From Suilimivivens sp963638365 (GTDB lineage Bacteria; Bacillota; Clostridia; Lachnospirales; Lachnospiraceae): a stretch of DNA of 64,000 nt. Positions 36,008-44,045 of this stretch are shown one piece after another. The stretch covers positions 40,131-104,130 of the forward strand of contig CAVHRK010000045.1 in NCBI GenBank assembly GCA_963638365.1, read 5' to 3'. Numbering within the stretch: the first letter of the stretch is position 1; each line of letters begins with the position of its first letter. The position numbers and the translations under genes were made by a program. The notes beneath the pieces are model-generated. The model saw only the letters and a program-made list of their open reading frames with translations. It did not search any database and had not been told where the DNA came from.

Positions 36008-36481
36008 ATGAACAACACAGCGTTAGGAGCAGAAAACAAAAAGAAACAGACAATCAGTTTTATCAGCGAAGCACATGAAAAATTCTACTATGAAAAATTA
36101 AAAGAGGTACGTTATCAGGATGTGTACCACAAGGCACTTTGCTATTGCCTTGGTATCAGCGATGATACAAGAAGAAATATCAATAGCATCTATGATTTTA
36201 AGACGGGATGTGTAAAAACAGAGTGTCTGCATGAAGGCTGGCAGACCAGTGGCAGTATGAAGGTGGTGCGAATGGCATTTAACCTGTATTGCAACGGCAC
36301 ACCGAGTGTAGATGATTACACAAAAACAGAGGAACAGGTAAACGAGTGCAGGCAGTATACAGTAGAGGACTTGTTCTGCTGTGCCTATGCACCTTTCTTT
36401 TGGCAGGCGATACAGATCCGCTATCTGGAGTATGCGACTTATAACCGGGAGTTGTATGCCTTATTTGGAGGAGCAGACTAA
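36008..36481 (+). CDS. DUF6075-like accessory protein
   Basis: 157 residues, soluble. The segment YQDVYHKALCYCLGISDDTRRNI and the GWQTSGSMKVVRMAFNLYCNGTPS block match what I recall as DUF6075, a family of conjugative-element cargo. No function is known. The start at 36008 follows GGAGGA at 7 nt. It overlaps the next small gene (TAATG). Base composition is AT-richer than the core genes, in line with the rest of the element. Confidence 0.7.
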   Translation: MNNTALGAENKKKQTISFISEAHEKFYYEKLKEVRYQDVYHKALCYCLGISDDTRRNINSIYDFKTGCVKTECLHEGWQTSGSMKVVRMAFNLYCNGTPSVDDYTKTEEQVNECRQYTVEDLFCCAYAPFFWQAIQIRYLEYATYNRELYALFGGAD

Positions 36482-36660
36482 TGTTAAAAGTCAGATTGAT
36501 GGGAACGAAGAATGACATTGTATGGTTTCAGAAAATCTTACAGCGTCATCCAAAAGTAGAAGTTCTGGAGATATCAGAGCTTTATAGCAATAAAGGAACA
36601 AACAAATATTACAGGGCTTATGCGGAAGTGCAGAAAAGCAATGTAAGTAGCAGCAAATAA
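36481..36660 (+). CDS. Small DUF3970-like protein
   Basis: A 59-residue ORF too short for usual cut-offs. It begins at the ATG overlapping the stop of the preceding gene and reads MLKVRLMGTKNDIVWFQ, then VEVLEISELYSNKGTNKYYR. This alpha/beta pattern with SNKGTNKYYR resembles DUF3970 (YvzF-like) proteins found in integrative elements. Translational coupling is likely. Function unknown. Confidence 0.65.
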   Translation: MLKVRLMGTKNDIVWFQKILQRHPKVEVLEISELYSNKGTNKYYRAYAEVQKSNVSSSK

Positions 36661-36702
36661 AAGCAAATAAAAGCAAAATAGTAGAGAATAGGAGAATTTA
36701 TC

Positions 36703-37485
36703 ATGTGTAAAGTAATAGCAATAGCAAATCAGAAGGGTGGAGTTGGAAAGACCACCACAACAAGTAACCTAGGAATCGGACTGGTAAAGCAGGGAAAGAA
36801 AGTTTTACTGATAGATGCAGATGCACAGGGGAGTCTTACGGCAAGTCTTGGCATTCAGGAGCCGGACAGACTGGAAATTACACTTGCAACCATTATGGCA
36901 AACATTATCAATGATGAGGAAATAAAACCAGAGTACGGCATTTTAAGACATGAGGAGGGTGTGGACTTCATGCCGGGAAATATCGAGCTTTCCGGTTTGG
37001 AAACCTCACTTGTGAATGTTATGAGCAGGGAAACGGTGCTGCGTACCTACATAGAACAGCAGGAAGACCGCTACGATTACATTCTGATTGACTGTATGCC
37101 GTCACTCGGCATGATTACAATAAATGCTTTTACCTGTGCGGACAGTATCTTAATTCCGGTACAGGCGGCATATCTGCCAGTAAAGGGGCTGGAACAGCTT
37201 ATTAAAACCATTGGAAAGGTAAAGCGACAGATCAATCCGAAACTGGAGATTGAGGGAATTTTGCTTACAATGGTTGATAACCGTACCAATTATGCAAAGG
37301 ACATCAGCAATCTATTGATTGAAAACTATGGAAGTAGAGTAAGGATATTTGAAAACAGTATTCCAATGTCGGTAAGAGCTGCGGAAATTTCAGCGGAAGG
37401 TGTGAGTATTTATAAGCACGATCCGAATGGAAAGGTAGCAAGTGCCTACCAGTCATTGACGGAGGAGGTGCTTGGCGATGAGTAA
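36703..37485 (+). CDS. parA: ParA/Soj-family partition ATPase
   Basis: 260 residues with deviant Walker A (NQKGGVGKTTTTSN at 9-22), Walker A' DADAQGSLT and Walker B-type ILIDCMPSLG. These ATPases form DNA-bound gradients that position plasmids or chromosomal origins with ParB. The start follows GAATAGGAG. The gene overlaps parB by 8 nt. On integrative elements such pairs stabilise the excised circular form. Confidence 0.93.
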   Translation: MCKVIAIANQKGGVGKTTTTSNLGIGLVKQGKKVLLIDADAQGSLTASLGIQEPDRLEITLATIMANIINDEEIKPEYGILRHEEGVDFMPGNIELSGLETSLVNVMSRETVLRTYIEQQEDRYDYILIDCMPSLGMITINAFTCADSILIPVQAAYLPVKGLEQLIKTIGKVKRQINPKLEIEGILLTMVDNRTNYAKDISNLLIENYGSRVRIFENSIPMSVRAAEISAEGVSIYKHDPNGKVASAYQSLTEEVLGDE

Positions 37486-38368
37486 GACAGGAAGTGCCGC
37501 AAAGGTAAAGTTGAACAGCTTTGATGATTTATTTGGCAGTAGTGAGATGCAGACGGCAGGTTCGGAACAGATTATCAATGCTCCGTTAGCCGAATTGCAC
37601 GATTTCAAAAATCATCCTTTCCGTGTGGTTGATGATGAAAAGATGGAGGAAACAACAGAGAGTATCCGTCAGTATGGCGTACTTGTACCGGGAATTGCAA
37701 GACCGAGAACTGGTGGAGGATATGAGCTGATTTCCGGGCATCGCAGAAAACGTGGTTCACAGAGAGCCGGAAAATCAGAAATGCCGGTTATTGTCCGAAA
37801 CTATTCCGATGATGAAGCTACGATTATCATGGTAGATTCCAATATCCAAAGAGAGGATATTTTACCGAGTGAAAAGGCAAAAGCCTATAAGATGAAATAC
37901 GAAGCCATGAAGCATCAGGGAAAGAAATCAGGTAAGAATACGCTGGATGAGGTTGGGGAAACTGCCGGAGAGAGTGCAAAAACAGTACAAAGGTATATTT
38001 ACCTTGCCCGCTTATCGGGTGCACTTTTAGATATGGTCGATAAAAAGAAAATTGGAATCGTGCAGGGTGTAGAGCTGTCATTTCTGACAGAACAGCAACA
38101 GGAGTGGGTGCAGGTTGTCCTTGAAGAAACTGGAGTGATTATTTCAACAGCACAGGCATCAAAGTTGAAGGAGCATGGAAAAAGTGATGAGCTGACATTG
38201 CCAATGGTAAGGCTGATCCTGACAGAAGCGAAACCGAAAGAGCGGAAAGTAACCATCAAGGCAGACAAGATCAGCAGATATTTTCCGGAAGATTATTCCA
38301 ATGAACAGATTGAAAATGTTATCTATCAGCTATTGGATGAGTGGAATAGTTCAAATAGTGAGAAATAA
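37478..38368 (+). CDS. parB: ParB/Spo0J-family partition protein
   Basis: About 296 residues. The N-terminal ParB CTPase region (IRQYGVLVPGIARPR, GYELISGHRRKRGSQRAG) is followed by a helix-turn-helix block (GKNTLDEVGETAGESAKTVQRYI) that binds parS-like sites. The start at 37478 has GGAGGAGG upstream and overlaps parA. I did not find a convincing parS palindrome nearby. A C-terminal dimerisation segment (ISRYFPEDYSNEQIENVIYQLLDEW) completes the protein. Confidence 0.92.
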   Translation: MSKTGSAAKVKLNSFDDLFGSSEMQTAGSEQIINAPLAELHDFKNHPFRVVDDEKMEETTESIRQYGVLVPGIARPRTGGGYELISGHRRKRGSQRAGKSEMPVIVRNYSDDEATIIMVDSNIQREDILPSEKAKAYKMKYEAMKHQGKKSGKNTLDEVGETAGESAKTVQRYIYLARLSGALLDMVDKKKIGIVQGVELSFLTEQQQEWVQVVLEETGVIISTAQASKLKEHGKSDELTLPMVRLILTEAKPKERKVTIKADKISRYFPEDYSNEQIENVIYQLLDEWNSSNSEK

Positions 38369-38390
38369 GCAGCAAAGGAGGCATGAAAAA

Positions 38391-39455
38391 GTGGACGAGA
38401 ATACAAAATTTGATTACTACTATGGAATTGAAGCAGACCAGTTCTCTTTTTATCGTGTCCCCCGGCTGTTGATTAAGGATGAGCGATTCAAGGGGCTTAG
38501 CAGCGATGCCAAGCTCCTGTATGGCTTGATGCTCGATCGGATGTCACTGTCTATGAAAAATGGATGGCTGGACGAGGAAAACAGGGCGTATATCATCTAT
38601 ACGGTGGATGCGATTATGGAAGATTTGGGATGTGCGAAAGCAACCTGTGTCAAGATTATGAAAGAGCTGGATTCCGAAAAAGGGATTGGACTGATTGAAA
38701 AAAAGCGCAGAGGTCTTGGTAAACCGGATATTATCTATGTGAAAAACTTTGCCACAATGTCAGCAGAACAGGAGGTAAAAGAGCCTGAGAATACTGGAAA
38801 ATCCACAGAAGTTCAAAATTTGAACTTCAAGAAGTCTAATATTGATACTTCAAGAAGTTCAGAAATTGAACTTCAGGAGGTACAGAATCTGAACCGCCAG
38901 AAGTATAAAAAGCAGACTTCAAGAGGTTCAGAAACTGAACTTGCAGAAGTTCAGGATTTAGCCCCTATTTATACTAACTATAATAAGACTGATATAAATT
39001 ATACTGATATGAGTTATACCAATCCAATCCATCCATCCAGTGAAGGAAAACAGACCGATGATAGGATGGGTGGAGCAGATGCGTACATAGAGATTATCAA
39101 AGAAAATATTGAGTACGATCATCACATGAAGTATGACGGAATAAATGACAGGGAACTGTATGATGAGTTATTTGAACTGATCTGTGAGGTTGTATGTGTA
39201 AAGCGGACTACGATACGGATTGCAGGGGAGGAGTATCCCTATGAGCTTGTAAAGTCAAAATTCTTAAAGCTGAGAAGCAATCATCTGGAGTATGTGATGG
39301 GCTGTATGAAAGACACAACAACAAAAATTTCAAACATCAAGGCATACATGGTTACAGCACTGTATAATGCACCATCAACAATAAATCATTATTATCAGCA
39401 GGAAGTGCAGCATGATATGTATGGGGGAGGCTGGCATGAAAAGGGTATTGTTTAA
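38391..39455 (+). CDS. repA: Replication initiator protein (RepA_N domain)
   Basis: About 354 residues. The N-terminal RepA_N domain (FYRVPRLLIKDERFKGLSSDAKLLYGLMLDRM, then YIIYTVDAIMEDLGCAKATCVKIMKELD) is a winged helix that binds an origin, usually inside its own gene. A Ser/Thr/Asn-rich linker with repeated Gln/Asn-rich stretches follows, then a C-terminal helical domain. The frame continues 5' into parB, but the GTG at 38391 has AAAGGAGG at proper distance. A repeat pattern AAGTTCA(A/G)A within the linker coding region (38808-38955, seven or so copies of AAGTTCA/GTTCAGA) might serve as iterons. Confidence 0.85.
   Translation: MDENTKFDYYYGIEADQFSFYRVPRLLIKDERFKGLSSDAKLLYGLMLDRMSLSMKNGWLDEENRAYIIYTVDAIMEDLGCAKATCVKIMKELDSEKGIGLIEKKRRGLGKPDIIYVKNFATMSAEQEVKEPENTGKSTEVQNLNFKKSNIDTSRSSEIELQEVQNLNRQKYKKQTSRGSETELAEVQDLAPIYTNYNKTDINYTDMSYTNPIHPSSEGKQTDDRMGGADAYIEIIKENIEYDHHMKYDGINDRELYDELFELICEVVCVKRTTIRIAGEEYPYELVKSKFLKLRSNHLEYVMGCMKDTTTKISNIKAYMVTALYNAPSTINHYYQQEVQHDMYGGGWHEKGIV
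38808..38955 (+). repeat. GTTCA-rich iteron-like stretch inside repA
   Basis: Within about 150 bp of the repA linker, variants of GAAGTTCAAAA/GAAGTTCAGAA/GAGGTTCAGAA recur with partly regular spacing and paired TTGAACTTC on the opposite orientation. RepA_N initiators often bind repeats in the middle of their own gene, so this may be the element's origin. This is inferred from pattern and position. Confidence 0.45.
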
Positions 39456-39768
39456 GATTATCATTCCGGTACTGATACTTGGTTTGTGGATGCTGATGTG
39501 TTATCCGGTATGCCAACAGGAAAATGGATTTGATTATTTCCTTTTCTGGATTATGGTAGGTTTTCCCTATGGGATTCGGAAAATGTGTATGTTCCTCATA
39601 CCTAAAAATTTTGGAATTGCTGGGAGCATTGGGGTGTTGGCATTTAACGGCATCATTGGTGGTCTGATAGGTGGTATCATCGTAATTGCAAGGATGATCG
39701 CAGTATTTGTGGAGATAATAAAGATGATTGCAGGCACTTCTGGTCACGATGTCCAAAAGTGTGACTGA
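39436..39768 (+). CDS. DUF6050-like small membrane protein
   Basis: 110 residues with three hydrophobic segments (about 8-25, 35-55, 60-98). A FPYGIRKMCMFLIPKNFGIAGSIGVLAFNGIIGGLIGG block matches my memory of DUF6050, a cargo family of conjugative elements. The start at 39436 follows GGGGGAGG, overlapping repA by 20 nt. Its final codons (TSGHDVQKC) are encoded by the first copy of the 25 bp palindrome, so the tail may be dispensable. Confidence 0.65.
   Translation: MKRVLFKIIIPVLILGLWMLMCYPVCQQENGFDYFLFWIMVGFPYGIRKMCMFLIPKNFGIAGSIGVLAFNGIIGGLIGGIIVIARMIAVFVEIIKMIAGTSGHDVQKCD
39736..39760. repeat. 25 bp palindrome, copy 1
   Basis: Core ACTTCTGGTCACGATGTCC, ending in AAAAGT; close to copies at 40610 and 41367. 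See those entries. Confidence 0.6.
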
Positions 39769-39780
39769 AAAAGGCAACAA

Positions 39781-39816
39781 AAAAAGGCATTGTCATTTTC
39801 AATACACAATACCTTT
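39781..39816. terminator. Bidirectional terminator between convergent genes
   Basis: AAAAGGCATTGT pairs with ACAATACCTTTT with one mismatch between the convergent DUF6050-like and XRE genes. It touches the stop codon of the latter. Confidence 0.5.
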
Positions 39817-40022
39817 TACTTGCTATCTGGAACATATTCCATAATATCTTCAATCCGGCAGTCAAGAATCTGACACAGCCTGTTTAGGATTATGGTTTTT
39901 ACCACCATATTTTGCCGGAGCCGTTGAAGCTGAGCCTTGTCAATGCCATAATCTTTGATGAGCTGGTATTGACTGATATTCTTTGCTTTGAGCGTCTGCC
40001 AAAGCGGATCGTATTTAATCAT
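39816..40022 (-). CDS. Small XRE-type HTH regulator
   Basis: About 68 residues: a Cro/C1-type helix-turn-helix (LKAKNISQYQLIKDYGIDKAQLQRLRQNMVVKT, then LNRLCQILDCRIEDIMEYV). This is the short HTH_26 form common on conjugative elements. The start at 40022 has AGGAAAGGAG upstream; earlier in-frame starts are not supported. It is transcribed opposite to its neighbours and may control the divergent gene at 40191 or the transfer genes. The 168 bp between the two starts has no gene. Confidence 0.85.
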   Translation of the reverse strand: MIKYDPLWQTLKAKNISQYQLIKDYGIDKAQLQRLRQNMVVKTIILNRLCQILDCRIEDIMEYVPDSK

Positions 40023-40190
40023 GCAGGCAACTCCTTTCCTACCTTGTATTTTAAAGGCAGGATACTTATAATAATATGGTGCGTGTATGCACCATAAAAC
40101 ATACAAAACTCAGATTTGGGACATTGTAAAAATAAGGATATTAAATGAAATAACTGTAAAAGCAGCTTGGAGACAGGAGGATTTCATAAC

Positions 40191-40562
40191 GTGAAAGAAA
40201 TATATATTACAGAGGATGAGCAGCTAAAATGCCAGAAAGTTGCAAATGCCTTTGCCGAATTGTATGAAATTGAAAATATACTGGTGCTGGATGCTGGGAG
40301 ATATGGGTTTGTCAAATTGCAGTATTATAGACCGCCACAGGGGTTTGAGGATGTAATTACCTTCACAGACAGTCAGAGCATGTTTGAAAATTTGTGGCAG
40401 GAGTGGTTTGATACAAAGCTATTTTTACTGGCAAAGGATACGCCGATGGAGGGGATGGGATATAGTGAGATATTCCAATGTCTGCCCGAACAGGAGAAAA
40501 GAGCACTTACAGACCGGAAAGCATATTTTGCAAAAACGGCAGAAATTGAATCATTGAGATGA
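40191..40562 (+). CDS. Accessory protein of unknown function
   Basis: About 123 residues, soluble, acidic. GTG start at 40191 is preceded by ACAGGAGG. A motif NILVLDAGRYGFVKLQYYRPP followed by VITFTDSQSMFENLWQEWF recurs in element-borne proteins I have seen, without assigned function. No catalytic signature. Followed directly by a perfect terminator at 40572. Confidence 0.6.
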   Translation: MKEIYITEDEQLKCQKVANAFAELYEIENILVLDAGRYGFVKLQYYRPPQGFEDVITFTDSQSMFENLWQEWFDTKLFLLAKDTPMEGMGYSEIFQCLPEQEKRALTDRKAYFAKTAEIESLR

Positions 40563-40571
40563 ACAGCGGTA

Positions 40572-40609
40572 GGGCAGTTATGGGAGAAATCTTGTAACTG
40601 CCCTTTTTT
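40572..40609 (+). terminator. Rho-independent terminator
   Basis: GGGCAGTTA (40572-40580) pairs perfectly with TAACTGCCC (40595-40603), followed by six T. The 25 bp palindrome starts one base later. Confidence 0.8.
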
Positions 40610-40634
40610 ACTTTTGGACATTGTGACCAGAAGT
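40610..40634. repeat. 25 bp palindrome, copy 2 (opposite orientation)
   Basis: ACTTTTGGACATTGTGACC then AGAAGT is the reverse complement of the copy-1/copy-3 consensus. It lies between a terminator and the ribosome site (GGAAAGGAG) of the next gene. Confidence 0.6.
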
Positions 40635-40648
40635 GGAAAGGAGAGAGT

Positions 40649-41296
40649 ATGGAATCAATGCGTGATACAAGGCGGATTATGGAAAAAGAAATCAAAAAGG
40701 GAAGTACACCGCTCCGGTTTGAAAAAATCAGTATTGATGAAACTTGCTATCAGGAGATTACTTCAAGAGAAAAATTTCTTGAGGTGTTGCAATATCTTCA
40801 CAGGGTAGGAGAATATAAGATCTATGCAAATAAGATGGTTATAAATAATGTGTATACTTATATGCGAATGAATACGCCGGATTTCACTAGGGCAAGGAGC
40901 ATTTTTGACAGGGAAAAAATATATCATCAGATGTTACGACAGGAAAAGAAGTTACAGCCAAATTATGATGGGGATTGCTATATAGAAACAGCAAAGTGTA
41001 TTTTCTCACTTCCAGAGGATGAGTGGGAAAAATGCAGGATGCGATATAAGGATGAAGATACATTTGGATTTGTGTTATCGAATAAATATATCTTGGGACT
41101 TTATAAGTATTGCAGGGAAGCAAGGAGAGATTTTGCTACAAATCAGGCAAAGCAGGGACACGGTGTGTCTGTTAAAGTGAATCAGCTTATGGAAATGAAA
41201 GATGTAAGAGTGTTGGCACATTGTTTGTTGCTGGATGATGTGGTACTACAGGACGGAGAGGTGGAAGCTAAGCTCTATACAATTTTTATAGGATAG
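40649..41296 (+). CDS. Hypothetical accessory protein
   Basis: 215 residues, soluble, highly charged with many Tyr and Lys. GAAAGGAGAGAGT precedes the ATG. Three similar helical stretches (REKFLEVLQYLHRVGEYKIY, REKIYHQMLRQEKKL, RYKDEDTFGFVLSNKYILG) suggest an all-helical fold. I recognise no family. It lies in a terminator-palindrome-gene unit and is followed by its own terminator, so it appears to be an independent cargo gene. Confidence 0.55.
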   Translation: MESMRDTRRIMEKEIKKGSTPLRFEKISIDETCYQEITSREKFLEVLQYLHRVGEYKIYANKMVINNVYTYMRMNTPDFTRARSIFDREKIYHQMLRQEKKLQPNYDGDCYIETAKCIFSLPEDEWEKCRMRYKDEDTFGFVLSNKYILGLYKYCREARRDFATNQAKQGHGVSVKVNQLMEMKDVRVLAHCLLLDDVVLQDGEVEAKLYTIFIG

Positions 41297-41315
41297 TGAA
41301 AAAGTAACAGCGTTA

Positions 41316-41355
41316 AGGCAGATATGAGATCGAAAGATTTTGTGTCTGCCTTTTT
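41316..41355 (+). terminator. Rho-independent terminator
   Basis: AGGCAGATATGAGATC, loop GAAA, GATTTTGTGTCTGCCT, then five T. The third palindrome copy follows within 12 bp. Confidence 0.7.
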
Positions 41356-41366
41356 GTATTTATGGA

Positions 41367-41391
41367 ACTTCTGGTCACAATGTCCAGAAGT
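41367..41391. repeat. 25 bp palindrome, copy 3
   Basis: ACTTCTGGTCACAATGTCC then AGAAGT: arms ACTTCTGG/CCAGAAGT are perfectly complementary. It is followed at once by GGAAAGGAAG, the ribosome site of the next gene. Confidence 0.6.
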
Positions 41392-41406
41392 GGAAAGGAA
41401 GAAAAA

Positions 41407-41592
41407 ATGAGTAGAAAAAATGGAAAGAAGTTATTGATTGCGATTGCAGTAGGGGCAGTTGTCGTAAAGGTAGTGAGGGATGTCATAAAGGCAAAAAAGC
41501 AGGAGGAAGAACTCAGGTCTGCTTTGGATAATTTTTATGAGGAAGAACTGAACTGGTGGGACAGGGAACATGAGGAAGGAGAGGAATTGTAG
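41407..41592 (+). CDS. Small membrane-anchored protein
   Basis: 61 residues: a basic N-tail (MSRKNGKK), one hydrophobic segment (LLIAIAVGAVVVKVV) and an acidic C-terminal helix with DNFYEEELNWWDREHEEGEEL. The ATG at 41407 follows AAAGGAAG. Small anchored proteins are common beside transfer genes, but I cannot name this one. Confidence 0.6.
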   Translation: MSRKNGKKLLIAIAVGAVVVKVVRDVIKAKKQEEELRSALDNFYEEELNWWDREHEEGEEL

Positions 41593-41672
41593 ATATGGGA
41601 ATGAAAATACAGCTCCACAGGCTGTTGGTTCCACCCTGATAGGAGAGGGACAGATCAGGAAGGAGGTACACT

Positions 41673-42146
41673 GTGCAGGAGGAAACAACACAAAAAACGA
41701 TTGCCCTTGCAATCAAGACATCCAAACTGACCGCAAGTGTTCTCCAGAAGGCGATGAAGATGTATCTGGAGCATCAGAAGCATAAAGAGCCTTCCCACGG
41801 GAAAATATCGGTGAAAAAGCTGGTCGGTCAGGGAGCGGGGGCGAAGTCCATAGAGGTCACGGATGATAACATTAAGGCTTTTGAACGTGTGGCGAGAAAG
41901 TACAACGTAGATTTTGCTGTGAAGCGGGATAAGACCACGGAGCCGCCAAAATACCTTATATTTTTTAAGGGTAAGGATGCCGATGTGATTGCACAGGCGT
42001 TCAAGGAATTTGTAAAAGTTAATGAGAAAAAGCAACAGCGTCCGTCATTACGGCAGAAACTGAAAGGACTTCAGAAGATGATCGCACAGAACAAGAACAG
42101 GGAGCGGAGCAGAGAGAAAAACAAGGACAGGGGACAGATCCTATAA
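41673..42146 (+). CDS. PcfB family conjugation protein
   Basis: 157 residues. PcfB (DUF3801) proteins assist the coupling protein or relaxosome in Gram-positive conjugative elements. The alternating helical start (ALAIKTSKLTASVLQKAMKMYLEHQ), HGKISVKKLVGQGAGAKSIEV and KYLIFFKGKDADVIAQAFKEF match. A basic Arg/Lys-rich tail follows. GTG start after AGGAAGGAGG. VirD4 follows at once, the conserved order. Confidence 0.85.
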   Translation: MQEETTQKTIALAIKTSKLTASVLQKAMKMYLEHQKHKEPSHGKISVKKLVGQGAGAKSIEVTDDNIKAFERVARKYNVDFAVKRDKTTEPPKYLIFFKGKDADVIAQAFKEFVKVNEKKQQRPSLRQKLKGLQKMIAQNKNRERSREKNKDRGQIL

Positions 42147-42175
42147 GCAAGGTCATTGACGGGATTGTAAAGGAT

Positions 42176-43174
42176 TTGCAGTCAATCCCGAAAACTGTCA
42201 AAGAAAAGTGCAGAGGGGTAAATGGGAAACAGCTTGCCCTCAAATGTGCTCCCTATGTGATATTTGGATATGTCTTTAATAAGGTTTCATGGCTGTATGG
42301 ACAGCAGGCAGGAGATAACACGTTACAGAAGGTGTTGGACACAATCAATGGGATGGGAGGTGCGTTTGCAAACCCGTTTCCCAGTTTTATGCCGAGGGAT
42401 TTACTGGTTGGCGTGGGATGCGGGATAGGATTTCGTATGGTAGTATATTATAAAGCGAAAAATGCAAAGAAATTCCGGCAGGGAGTAGAATACGGTTCGG
42501 CAAGGTGGGGGACTGCCAAAGACATAGAGCCTTATGTCGATCCGGTATTTGAAAACAACGTGCTTTTAACGGCAACGGAGCGTCTTATGATGTCCGGCAG
42601 ACCAAAGCAGCCGAAGTATGCAAGGAATAAAAATATTCTTGTAATCGGCGGATCAGGTTCCGGTAAGACACGCTTTTTTGTGAAGCCGAACCTTATGCAG
42701 ATGCACAGTTCCTATGTGGTCACCGATCCGAAAGGCACTGTGCTGGTCGAATGCGGCAGGATGCTGTCTAAGAATGATTACCGGATTAAGGTGCTTAATA
42801 CCATTAACTTTGCAAAATCAATGCATTACAACCCTTTCGCTTACATCCGGAGCGAAAAGGACATTTTGAAACTCGTAAACACAATCATTGTAAATACCAA
42901 AGGGGAAGGACAGCAAGCCTCTGAGGATTTCTGGGTGAAAGCCGAAAAGCTCTATTACACGGCACTGATCGCATATATCTGGTATGAAGCACCGGAGGAA
43001 GAACAGAATTTTTCCATGCTGATTGATCTGGTGGATGCCAGTGAAGCAAGGGAAGATGATGAGGACTTCAAAAATGCGATTGACCTGCTGTTTGAGGAGC
43101 TGGAGCAGAAGAACCCGAACCATTTTGCGGTAAGGCAGTATAAGAAGTATAAACTTGCCGCAGGTGTTACATAA
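42176..43174 (+). pseudogene. VirD4/TraG type IV coupling protein, 3'-truncated
   Basis: About 332 residues remain of a protein usually near 600. N-terminal membrane segments (APYVIFGYVFNKVSWLYG, LLVGVGCGIGFRMVVYY) and the Walker A motif IGGSGSGKTRFF with VTDPKGTVL are intact, as is YNPFAYIRSEKDI. Homology stops at KYKLAAG, where the family continues with further ATPase motifs including Walker B region elements; here a stop follows after two codons, and unrelated DNA with a long palindrome begins. The start is uncertain (TTG at 42176, or earlier within pcfB). Coupling function is therefore lost from this copy. Confidence 0.85.
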
Positions 43175-43232
43175 TGCTGATAGTTTTTTAGTACCCCATC
43201 AGTCTGATGGGATGTTGAAAAACTACCAGCAT
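43171..43232. repeat. Long palindrome at the VirD4 breakpoint
   Basis: ATGCTG-TAGTTTTT...CCCATCAG-T-CTGATGGG...AAAAACTA-CAGCAT: outer, middle and inner arms all pair around a central T, with a few unpaired bases. It begins exactly where coupling-protein homology ends. It may be the transposon's terminal structure or a terminator. Confidence 0.55.
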
Positions 43233-43354
43233 TTTCAATTTGCGCGAGCAATGAGCCAAAGTCCAAGCTTGCTTGAGACCTTGGCGAATGCCGCGACAAC
43301 GAGGAAAACTCGCAGAGCGTGTTTTCCGAAGTTTCAGGAAGGAAGTGATGAGTA

Positions 43355-43447
43355 GTGGCAAAGAAAACATTGCGTCATCCCGCGCTGTATGAGCGCCTGA
43401 GCCACGATGACGAGTTACAGGGTGAATCCAATTCAATCTCCAATCAA
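43355..43447 (+). pseudogene. Large serine recombinase, N-terminal stub
   Basis: About 31 residues: AKKTLRHPALYERLSHDDEL then QGESNSISNQ are the start of a Tn4451-type serine recombinase, including the catalytic Ser in YERLS. Homology ends at SNQ and the frame then reads into unrelated DNA leading to tnpV. A GGAAGGAAG ribosome site is kept. The sequence between 43175 and 43588 has no other gene: it holds the palindrome above, recombinase leader DNA and a short stretch upstream of tnpV. Confidence 0.75.
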
Positions 43448-43588
43448 GAGTTAATATGTAAAGGGTGGTTTCTCCCACCTAATACATATGACTGCGGCTC
43501 ATTTGTGGTGAATGGAAAAGCAGTTGTAGGAAAGGAGTCAAAAAGTCTTATAACCGCTGAAAATCAACACAAAAAGGAGCTGAATCTT

Positions 43589-43960
43589 ATGAAATCTATA
43601 TTTGAAGAAATGGGTGGCACATACCGCCAAGAGGGAGATTATCTCATTCCCAATCTGTTGCTGCCGGACGAACCGAAATACCCGATTGGCAAGTACGGGC
43701 GTATGCGTCGCCGCTATCTGAAAGAGCATCGTCCTGTCCTCTATGCAAATCTGCTCACAAGCGGAACGCTGCATCGTCACCTTGCCGAGATTGACCGAAC
43801 CTGCAACGAGCGTATGGAAATCATCGTTTCCGATATGGCAAAGCAGGAAGGTGTGACTGAAGCGCTCAAAGCCGACGACCAAATGGAATGGATACGCCGT
43901 ATGAACAATATCCACAGCCGTGCAGAAGAAATTGTTCTGTTTGAACTTGTGTACGCATAA
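43589..43960 (+). CDS. tnpV: TnpV-type transposon protein
   Basis: About 123 residues. MKSIFEEMGGTYRQEGDYL and RRRYLKEHRPVLYANLLTSG with the closing ELVYA match TnpV of Tn4451-like mobilisable transposons. AAAAAGGAGC precedes the ATG. TnpV is not essential for transposition in the known system and its role is unclear. The frame is open back to the recombinase stub at 43355, which could create a fused product, but TnpV has its own ribosome site. It is followed by a terminator. Confidence 0.85.
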   Translation: MKSIFEEMGGTYRQEGDYLIPNLLLPDEPKYPIGKYGRMRRRYLKEHRPVLYANLLTSGTLHRHLAEIDRTCNERMEIIVSDMAKQEGVTEALKADDQMEWIRRMNNIHSRAEEIVLFELVYA

Positions 43961-43970
43961 TACCATAAAG

Positions 43971-44014
43971 AATGCCCTCGCAGCAAACCTTTACTGGTTA
44001 CTGCGGGGCATTTC
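43971..44014 (+). terminator. Terminator after tnpV
   Basis: AATGCCCTCGCAG pairs with CTGCGGGGCATT with one bulge, followed by TCTGTGTT. Confidence 0.55.
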
Positions 44015-44045
44015 TGTGTTGAAGGAAGAGCTTCCTGTGGTAAGT

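Noticed and set aside
43355..43960. A single 201-residue fused protein (recombinase stub plus TnpV)
   Set aside because: The recombinase homology stops abruptly and TnpV has its own AAGGAG and ATG; the open frame between them has no recognisable domain.
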